Shown here in pieces: positions 58,179-64,000 of a stretch of DNA of 64,000 nucleotides; the first letter of the stretch is position 1, and each line of letters begins with the position of its first letter. A model generated the notes under the pieces. That model was given only the letters and a program-made list of their open reading frames with translations, had not been told where the DNA came from and did no database searches. The stretch spans positions 81,266,895-81,330,894 of the forward strand of contig OY294044.1 in the NCBI GenBank assembly GCA_958510825.1, read 5' to 3'. This DNA is from Brachypterus glaber. Lineage: Eukaryota; Arthropoda; Insecta; Coleoptera; Kateretidae. The position numbers and the translations under genes are program-made.

Positions 58179-59329
58179 ACGATGATAAATTATACAACAC
58201 CAACAACAGTTTAAATTACAGTGATATTGATGATAACAGCGAGAAAAACTATATCACAAACAATAAGCCAGAGGTCGGAAGTCCAGTCAAAACTCTGGGT
58301 CTTAAAGGGTTAAAAAATATCGGGAATACCTGTTTCATGAACTCGGTCATTACATGCCTTTCGAACACGAAACTTTTGTTGGAATACTTAAAGAAGGACA
58401 GCTATATGCAGGACATCAACACCAATATATCAAGTATGCATGGAGCTTTAATTAAGACATTTGCCGATGTGATAAAACAGTTGTGGTCAGAAGATTCATC
58501 TGAACGGGTAGTAAACACGGTTTCTTTCAAGAGCCAAATCCAGATTTTCGCCCCCCAATTTACAGACTACAAACAACAGGACGCACAAGAATTTCTGCGG
58601 TACCTTTTAGAGGGACTTCACGAGGACGTTAACAGGGTAACGGAAAAACCTAAACCTATTTTTACCAAAATAGATGAAAAATTAACTGATAATGAAAAAT
58701 CTGCCGAATCATGGTCCAGATACCTCCGGATGGACGACTCTCGCATTTTGGACCTCTTCGTCGGACAACTGAAATCCACCCTCAAATGCACCTATTGCAG
58801 CCATTGTTCCGTCACATTCGAACCATTCTGGGACATTTCTCTCTCTCTTCCACAACACACTGGTCAATTAAGTTTATCACATTGTTTGGAATCCTTCACA
58901 CGGGAAGAATCGTTGGACGGTGATGAAAAACCTACATGTTCAAAATGCAAAAAGCGCAGAAAATGCACAAAATTCTTTAGAATTCAAAAATTCCCAAAAA
59001 TATTAGTAATTCACCTTAAACGCTTCTCCCCGATGACACAGTTTCAAAGTAAGCTCAAAGTCACCGTAGAATTCCCCCTAGAAGAATTAGATATGAGCAA
59101 TTATGCAGCAGAGTCCGTTGCACCCTCCAAATACAACTTATACGCCATTTCAAATCACAGTGGTACCACGTATAGCGGACACTACACCGCCTATTGTAAA
59201 CATCCCTATAATCATACGTGGCACGAATACAACGACTCTAGGGTATCTTCAATTTCACCAACATCCATCGTATCATGGAATGCTTACATATTATTGTACG
59301 AACAAGAAAGTCAAAAATCATATACTTGA
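58175..59329 (+). CDS. Ubiquitin-specific protease (USP2/USP21-like) inside a retrotransposon
   Basis: 384-aa cysteine protease of the USP family (peptidase C19), predicted to cleave ubiquitin from proteins. Residues 1-40 are a low-complexity, Asn/Asp-rich tail. The Cys box is GLKNIGNTCFMNS with the nucleophile Cys53. QQDAQEFLRYLLEGLH follows at 134-149, and DLFVGQLKSTLKCTYC at 193-208. Zinc-ribbon cysteines are Cys205/208 and Cys255/258. The His box is NHSGTTYSGHYTAYC with His336, and the third catalytic position is in EYNDS (Asn353/Asp354). The catalytic core is full length (about 340 aa), has no stops or introns, and looks closest to the USP2/USP8/USP21 group. It lies between the primer-binding site and gag of an errantivirus-like element. 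The start at 58175 is the first ATG of the frame. Alternative: a processed host gene that landed in the leader. Confidence 0.92.
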   Translation: MNDDKLYNTNNSLNYSDIDDNSEKNYITNNKPEVGSPVKTLGLKGLKNIGNTCFMNSVITCLSNTKLLLEYLKKDSYMQDINTNISSMHGALIKTFADVIKQLWSEDSSERVVNTVSFKSQIQIFAPQFTDYKQQDAQEFLRYLLEGLHEDVNRVTEKPKPIFTKIDEKLTDNEKSAESWSRYLRMDDSRILDLFVGQLKSTLKCTYCSHCSVTFEPFWDISLSLPQHTGQLSLSHCLESFTREESLDGDEKPTCSKCKKRRKCTKFFRIQKFPKILVIHLKRFSPMTQFQSKLKVTVEFPLEELDMSNYAAESVAPSKYNLYAISNHSGTTYSGHYTAYCKHPYNHTWHEYNDSRVSSISPTSIVSWNAYILLYEQESQKSYT

Positions 59330-59437
59330 GTTTATTTATTTCTTTTTTTTTACTTATTTGTTACTATTATTTGTTACTTGATTGTTAATTATTTTTTTTA
59401 ATTAATATGTATATTTCTATTAAAAAAAAAAAAAATT
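59330..59437 (+). other. AT-rich spacer ending in A14
   Basis: 108 bp from the USP stop to the gag ATG, T-rich and then AATTAATATGTATATTT and 14 consecutive A (59422-59435), two bases before ATG. The A run looks like a reverse-transcribed poly(A) tail of a captured USP mRNA. That is inference. Confidence 0.5.
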
Positions 59438-60460
59438 ATGGACTATATTAATATGATCCCAGATTTTCGGGGAGAAACAGAGCTTCTCCCTAGATTCATA
59501 GAAATCTGCGAAAAACTCGTAAACAAATTTTATAATACGACAGACCCGACAGACTTTCAAAACGAATATCTTATGTCAAGTATAATTTCCAAAATAAAAG
59601 GCGATGCAGCAATAAAAATATCTGCTTGCATAGTAAGTACTTGGGACGACCTTAAAATAGCTTTAACTAACACTTATTCAGATAAACGTGATGTGTTTAG
59701 TTTAAGCATAGAGATGACTGACCAACGACAACAATTTTCGGAATCTGTCTTTGATTTTTATCACCGAATTATTATGTACCTCAATTTACAAATAGCGTTT
59801 TTAAATATCCATGGGGATGATAATGAAAAACCTATAATAACAGGATATCTGCGAAAATACGCATTAAGAGTTCTACTAAGGGGCCTACGAGAACCTATAG
59901 GATCCTTAATGCGGACGAAAAATCCTGATGATTTAAATTCTGCACTTAATATGCTAACTAATGATTTTCAATTTGTTACGGAAAATCCTCGGGAAAATCA
60001 TAGACAGATCCCGCAGAGAAATTTTAGAAATCCAAAAAGTCCAAATCGTTACCCCCCACAAACAACAAGGCCCCTACAAATAACAAATTTTGCCCATAAT
60101 GCTAGGCAAAACTTTAATCCCAACCAAAATTTCCAAAATCAAAATAAGAATTTTTCTAATCAACCCGGCTCTGGTTCAAAAAATATGAATGTTTTTAAAC
60201 CTAACCCTAACCAGCCGTTGCCTAAACCAACGCCAATGAGTGTATCTACTCGAAATACACATAGAACAAATAATTATTTTAGACAAAATTTAACTCAAAA
60301 CAGCCCTAACTATACGGTAGAAGAGTTGTTCACTTTGCAAAACGAACCTATGGTGGAATTTCCCCCAGAAAATTTTAACGTACATTTGGGAAAATCAAAT
60401 AAAACTCCGGAAAATGAAAATTCGGAAATTTTTTTAGGAAATCTAGCCTCGGAAAATTAG
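59438..60460 (+). CDS. Gag-like protein of an errantivirus-type element
   Basis: 340 aa. The N-terminal two-thirds is a helical capsid-like domain (IPDFRGETELLPRFIEICE, ISACIVSTWDDLKIALTNTY, VFDFYHRIIMYLNLQIAF, RVLLRGLREPIGSLMRTKNP). The C-terminal third (about residues 185-300) is rich in Asn, Gln, Pro and Arg and probably binds RNA. There is no CCHC zinc knuckle, as is common in errantiviral Gag. It would assemble particles that package the element's RNA. The frame ends at TAG 60458-60460, and the pol frame (-1) is open over this end from about 60440. No internal stop, so this ORF may still be functional. Confidence 0.85.
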   Translation: MDYINMIPDFRGETELLPRFIEICEKLVNKFYNTTDPTDFQNEYLMSSIISKIKGDAAIKISACIVSTWDDLKIALTNTYSDKRDVFSLSIEMTDQRQQFSESVFDFYHRIIMYLNLQIAFLNIHGDDNEKPIITGYLRKYALRVLLRGLREPIGSLMRTKNPDDLNSALNMLTNDFQFVTENPRENHRQIPQRNFRNPKSPNRYPPQTTRPLQITNFAHNARQNFNPNQNFQNQNKNFSNQPGSGSKNMNVFKPNPNQPLPKPTPMSVSTRNTHRTNNYFRQNLTQNSPNYTVEELFTLQNEPMVEFPPENFNVHLGKSNKTPENENSEIFLGNLASEN

Positions 60461-60474
60461 AAAAAATTAATTTA

Positions 60475-62160
60475 ATGAGCCTAACGGACTCTAAAAGTGA
60501 GCTATCATATGTTATTTTTCCCGAACATAATTTAAAAGTTCTGATCGATAACGGTGCCACGAAAAGTTTCGTTAAGCCCGAAATTGCAAAAAGATTTTTT
60601 TCAGAAAATATAATCGATGATCCTTTTTTAATTTCTAGTGCTCATGGAAGTTCTTTGGAAAAGCATAGTACAAAGATCCCAAATTTTTACGGCAAAGAAT
60701 TAAAATTTCATCTATTTAATTTTCATAAAAATTTCGATATTCTCTTAGGTCTAGATAACCTTAGGAAACTTAATGCGGTAATTGACTTGTACAATAACGT
60801 ATTAATTACGCCTACACGTAGGATAAAAATTCATTTTTTTAACGTAGCTAATTCTTTGAATTGCATTGAAGTCCCGTCAGGGACGGAACAAATAATTAAA
60901 TTAAAAATTAAAAATATTAAAGAGGGCGATGTTTTCATCCCTTACACGAAAATTAACGGTCTGGAAATACCAGAATGCGTTTGTAACGTAAAAAATTTTA
61001 CTACAAACTGTAGTATTGTAAATCGTAGCGAAAAAAATATTTCTTTTGATTCCGATATTTCTATTGGGGTGGAAGAGTTCAACGAATATGAACACCGCCC
61101 TTGTGAAAATTTTAATAACTTTATGTTCCAAAAAGGCTCGTTTGATTTTTCTTCTTTACGCATGAACCACATGAATGCGGAAGAAAAACAAGCCATTTTA
61201 AATTTAATTAAGGAATATAGCGATTTAATTTATATTGAAGGGGATGTACTAACTTATACGGGTAAAGTTAAGCACCACATTCGAACTACAGATGAAATTC
61301 CTGTTTATTCGAAAACCTATAGATATCCCGAAATACATAGAAAAGAGGTGCGTAAACAAATAAATAGCCTTCTTAAACAAAAAATTATACGCCCCTCTTA
61401 CAGTCCGTGGAGTTCTCCAATATGGGTAGTTCCAAAAAAACCTGATGCTAGTGGGGAACCTAGATGGCGTATTGTTATCGACTATCGAAAGGTCAATGAT
61501 AAAACCATAGGGGATAAATACCCAATTCCTAATATTACCGACCTTTTGGATAAGTTGGGACGCTGTCTTTACTTCACTACATTAGATTTGGCATCCGGAT
61601 TTCATCAGATAGAAATGGCACCTGAAGATATAGAGAAAACTGCTTTTTCTACTGAAGGTGGCCACTTCGAATTTCTTAGAATGCCATTTGGCCTAAAATC
61701 GGCACCAACCACGCTCCAACGCGCAATGGACACCCTGCTACGCGGTATACTCAATAAATTTTGCCTGGTGTACCTGGATGACATAATAGTCTTTAGCTCC
61801 AGCTTACAGGAGCATCTGGACCACTTGAGACAAGTCTTTCAAAGATTACGCAATGCAAATTTTAAATTACAAATTAATAAATGCGATTTTCTAAAAAGGG
61901 AGATATCTTTTCTTGGACATATAGTTACCCCAGAAAGCGTAAAACCAAACCCCGATAAAATAAAAGCAATTGAAAATTACCCGATCCCCAAGACTCAAAA
62001 AGAAATCAAAGCATTTTTAGGATTGCTAGGCTACTACAGAAAATTTATAAAAGACTTCGCTAAAATAACGAAACCTTTTACTAACTGTTTAAAAAAGGGT
62101 AACAAAGTTAACGTAAACGACCCAGATTATATTAAATGTTTTAATTTGTGCAAAACATAA
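60475..62160 (+). CDS. pol: Pol, part 1: aspartic protease and reverse transcriptase
   Basis: 561 codons, in the -1 frame relative to gag. The first ATG is 60475, but the frame is open upstream across the gag stop, consistent with ribosomal frameshifting. A retropepsin-like motif LIDNGATKSFV (Asp25) has Asn where Thr or Ser is usual, and ILLGLDNL (about residue 89) corresponds to the second conserved block. The RT domain covers about residues 270-470: SPWSSPIWVVPKK, WRIVIDYRKVN, LDLASGFHQIEM (Asp371), FEFLRMPFGLKSAP, LVYLDDIIVFSSS (Asp435/436). The RT thumb/connection has FLGLLGYYRKFIKDFA. It ends at a TAA (62158-62160), after which the same frame continues with RNase H, so this is a premature stop and not the natural end. 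Confidence 0.92.
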   Translation: MSLTDSKSELSYVIFPEHNLKVLIDNGATKSFVKPEIAKRFFSENIIDDPFLISSAHGSSLEKHSTKIPNFYGKELKFHLFNFHKNFDILLGLDNLRKLNAVIDLYNNVLITPTRRIKIHFFNVANSLNCIEVPSGTEQIIKLKIKNIKEGDVFIPYTKINGLEIPECVCNVKNFTTNCSIVNRSEKNISFDSDISIGVEEFNEYEHRPCENFNNFMFQKGSFDFSSLRMNHMNAEEKQAILNLIKEYSDLIYIEGDVLTYTGKVKHHIRTTDEIPVYSKTYRYPEIHRKEVRKQINSLLKQKIIRPSYSPWSSPIWVVPKKPDASGEPRWRIVIDYRKVNDKTIGDKYPIPNITDLLDKLGRCLYFTTLDLASGFHQIEMAPEDIEKTAFSTEGGHFEFLRMPFGLKSAPTTLQRAMDTLLRGILNKFCLVYLDDIIVFSSSLQEHLDHLRQVFQRLRNANFKLQINKCDFLKREISFLGHIVTPESVKPNPDKIKAIENYPIPKTQKEIKAFLGLLGYYRKFIKDFAKITKPFTNCLKKGNKVNVNDPDYIKCFNLCKT

Positions 62161-63762
62161 TTGACAAATGAACCTATTTTGCAATATCCTGACTTCACTA
62201 AGCCTTTCGTTCTTAGTACTGATTCCAGTAGTTTCGCAATTGGTTCGGTCCTTTCGCAGCAGGTAGCTGGAAAAGATCTGCCAATAGCTTACGCCAGCAG
62301 AACTCTCAATGTTGCAGAGACTAAATACAGCACAATCCAAAGGGAACTTTTGGCTGTAGTTTGGGCCGTGAAATACTTTCGCCCCTATCTGTATGGCAGA
62401 CGCTTTAAAATTTTGACAGATCATAAACCACTCCAATGGCTCTTTTCTCTAAAAGAACCGGACTCAAAACTCACAAGATGGCGCTTAAAACTTGAAGAAT
62501 ACGACTATGAAGTCAGCTACAAAAAAGGTTCATTAAACACAAATGCAGACGCACTTAGCAGAGTTGAAATTAATAATTTAGAGTCGTACTCCCAAATTAT
62601 AGAGCAACACCCAGTCATTAGTAAAATAATTAAAAATAACATGTCTGTCGAAAACCCAAATGTTACAACTTTGCAAGATAACCTATTTAACTGTAACGAA
62701 AATATTTCACTAGCACACTGTGTTTCAGAATGCCTAACGATGAGTAAAGGCATAGCCCTAGATTTTAGGAAAAAGTTTAATCATATTAATACGCTAAAAA
62801 CCCAAAATAAAAAAATAGGAGAGGTGGCTTATCTAAGATACCCCAAAAGAAATATTTATTATCTTATTACTAAGGGCACTTTTAGGGATAAACCCACCTA
62901 TACCTCCGTTATTGTAGCACTAATAAGTCTGAAAAAACTTTGTCTAGATTTTAACGATAACATTATAGCAATGCCTAAAATAGCATCCGGTCTTGACAAA
63001 CTAGACTGGAACATAGTATTTAATTTAATAAAATTAATTTTTAAAAATTCTGAAATTAAAATTTTAATCTACGACACTGACATTTCAAAAACTCATAAAA
63101 TAGCTAACACCTTAGACAAACTGTCTAGCGTAGAAATAAACGTAACAAACGATAACGCCCTAGAGAATTACATGGAAAAATTTTATCAGAAACTAAATAA
63201 CGAAAACAAAGATAAGGATCATATTACCGCAGATAATATGTCTCTTATAGTTGAACCCGGTGACCATGAAAATACGATACACAGTTCAACAAAATTAAAA
63301 CCCTCAGAAATTTTGACAGGTCATTTAGAAACAAATTCCCCTTTTAGTTTAGAATTAGATAAACAAATTATGAATAATTATATTTTAAGTCACAAAGAAA
63401 AAGTTAAGTTACTATACCAAAAAATTAATGAAGGACTTCAAAAATCTAAAGAAAAAGTTATTAATAAGTGTAACGAAAACAGGGAAGATTTGCCCCAAAT
63501 CCCTGACAAAGTTTTTGTTAAAAATAAGCAAAGACAAAGTAAAACAAAAAATAAATATAAACCAGAAAAAATTAGAAGTCTTGACCCTGATCTTAAAACG
63601 GCCAAAATTACCCCAACCCACCACAATACTGTAGAAAAAATTCACCTCTCAAATATTAAAAGACCTAGGAAAAAACCCTATAACTTTAGAAATTTGACGG
63701 ACGAAAAAACTAATAATGAACCCATTCCAGGTCCTTCGCATCTGGATGGACAGCCGACATAA
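62161..63762 (+). CDS. pol: Pol, part 2: RNase H, OARD1-like macro domain, integrase C-terminal remnant
   Basis: 533 codons in the same frame as part 1, separated by a single TAA. RNase H is at residues 1-135 (VLSTDSSSFAIGSVL, QRELLAVVWAVKYFRPYLYG, ILTDHKPL, NTNADALSR; acidic residues Asp21, Glu62, Asp87, Asp130). Residues 171-305 form a macro domain. From about residue 362 the integrase C-terminal part resumes (HENTIHSSTKLKPSEIL, a basic stretch at 440-475, VEKIHLSNIKRP). The HHCC finger and D,D-35-E core expected between RNase H and this part are not visible. Either the macro domain replaced them, or they were deleted next to a macro domain that the family normally carries. Confidence 0.88.
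   Translation: MTNEPILQYPDFTKPFVLSTDSSSFAIGSVLSQQVAGKDLPIAYASRTLNVAETKYSTIQRELLAVVWAVKYFRPYLYGRRFKILTDHKPLQWLFSLKEPDSKLTRWRLKLEEYDYEVSYKKGSLNTNADALSRVEINNLESYSQIIEQHPVISKIIKNNMSVENPNVTTLQDNLFNCNENISLAHCVSECLTMSKGIALDFRKKFNHINTLKTQNKKIGEVAYLRYPKRNIYYLITKGTFRDKPTYTSVIVALISLKKLCLDFNDNIIAMPKIASGLDKLDWNIVFNLIKLIFKNSEIKILIYDTDISKTHKIANTLDKLSSVEINVTNDNALENYMEKFYQKLNNENKDKDHITADNMSLIVEPGDHENTIHSSTKLKPSEILTGHLETNSPFSLELDKQIMNNYILSHKEKVKLLYQKINEGLQKSKEKVINKCNENREDLPQIPDKVFVKNKQRQSKTKNKYKPEKIRSLDPDLKTAKITPTHHNTVEKIHLSNIKRPRKKPYNFRNLTDEKTNNEPIPGPSHLDGQPT
62671..63075 (+). other. Macro domain of the OARD1/TARG1 type within pol
   Basis: About 135 aa: ISLAHCVSECLTMSKGIAL at the start of the fold, FRKKFNHINTLKTQNKKIGE, then NIYYLITKGTF, KPTYTSVIVALISLKK, MPKIASGLDKLDWNIV and EIKILIYD. 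This order is that of OARD1 (TARG1), which hydrolyses ADP-ribose esters and O-acetyl-ADP-ribose. The positions equivalent to the catalytic Lys84 and Asp125 of the human enzyme are kept as Lys238 and Asp279 of pol part 2. The usual GCG before LD is ASG. Its role here could be removing ADP-ribose from element or host proteins; that is inference. Confidence 0.85.
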
Positions 63763-64000
63763 AGAATATCACCCAAAACTTGGGAATACTCCCCGTCAAC
63801 CTTGGCCCTGCAAAACTACAACGTACGGAACACACCCTTGTACACTTTTATTACCTTACCTTAAGCACCTGTATGACCAATTCGAAAATTTAAACGTAGA
63901 GTATAGTAAACTTAGTACAGTAACTTTAAATAAAACCTTATATAACTTCGAGTTAGAAAATTATAATAAAATAATTATTTTCACTAAGGATAAAATTAGA
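63746..64000 (+). pseudogene. Start of an env-like region, frame-broken and cut by window end
   Basis: Overlapping the end of pol, the sequence resembles the amino-terminal part of insect errantivirus envelope proteins (baculovirus F-like). The similarity is spread over two frames: the first stretch (about 63765-63855) reads in one frame and the following part (about 63860-64000) in another, where it stays open to the window edge from an ATG at 63746. So there is a frame break near 63855. No fusion peptide or membrane segment is within the window, and expression would need the spliced RNA. Confidence 0.5.

Larger units (their letters stand above)
57539..64000 (+). mobile_element. Gypsy/errantivirus-like LTR retrotransposon carrying USP and macro domains (cut by window end)
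   Basis: Order: 5' LTR, primer-binding site, leader with a splice-donor-like site, short ORF, ubiquitin-specific protease ORF, A14 tract, gag, pol with protease, RT, RNase H, macro domain and an integrase C-terminal remnant, then the start of an env-like region. All are on the plus strand with small gaps. LTR position, gag type and the env-like region place it with insect errantiviruses of the Ty3/gypsy group. The 3' LTR would lie beyond the window. One in-frame stop in pol, no visible integrase core and a frame break in env indicate that this copy is not autonomous. Confidence 0.9.

Noticed and set aside
58175..59329. USP as an ordinary host gene in its native place
   Set aside because: It sits between the primer-binding site and gag on the same strand with only a 108-bp spacer before gag. 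A processed host copy landing in the leader remains possible, so this is disfavoured and not excluded.

Overview
This 64 kb window is AT-rich eukaryotic DNA, almost certainly from an insect. It is a transposon graveyard: nearly every recognisable feature is a mobile element, a foldback (palindromic) repeat, a satellite or a simple repeat. The supporting signs are a gypsy/errantivirus-type LTR retrotransposon whose primer-binding site resembles that of insect elements using tRNA-Ser, mariner-type transposases, non-LTR retrotransposon 3' ends with (TTTA)n or (ACT)n tails, tRNA-derived SINEs and many MITEs. I cannot name the species. I see no convincing ordinary host gene, rRNA or functional tRNA. 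A 200-base run of N (4343-4542) marks a scaffold gap.

Layout. 1-5000: non-coding DNA, small palindromes and two decayed non-LTR retrotransposon ends around the gap. 5000-23300: palindromic and foldback elements, including three related CACTA/CACTG-ended elements with 3-bp target duplications, a TA-flanked foldback MITE, and a foldback element whose inverted ends are minisatellites. There are also a large palindromic family present twice (10916-12283 and 19261-21373), a Harbinger-type MITE carrying a LINE, and SINE fragments. 23350-29065: one ancestral palindrome of about 0.9 kb, split by a rosa-like mariner (itself holding a hAT MITE) and by a second, ordinary mariner. 32500-49600: a 113-bp tandem repeat, a foldback element with inverted transposase fragments, several MITEs, a 408-bp AAAT microsatellite and a roughly 300-bp tandem repeat. 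53390-54335: a broken tyrosine-recombinase (Crypton-like) gene. 54887-57519: a 2.6 kb foldback element.

The most striking object is 57539-64000 (runs off the window): a gypsy/errantivirus-like retrotransposon. From the 5' LTR it carries a candidate primer-binding site, a candidate splice donor, a short serine-rich ORF, an intact-looking ubiquitin-specific protease (USP2/USP21-like, 384 aa, with Cys, His and Asn/Asp box and zinc-binding cysteines), gag, and pol (protease, reverse transcriptase, RNase H). Next comes a macro domain of the OARD1/TARG1 type, then an integrase C-terminal remnant and the start of an env-like region. Pol has one in-frame stop and lacks a recognisable integrase catalytic core. 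The USP would remove ubiquitin and the macro domain could remove or bind ADP-ribose, so one element carries two host-like modification-reversing modules. That pairing is the best candidate for an undescribed system here.

All family assignments rest on reading motifs by eye. No database search or alignment software was run.
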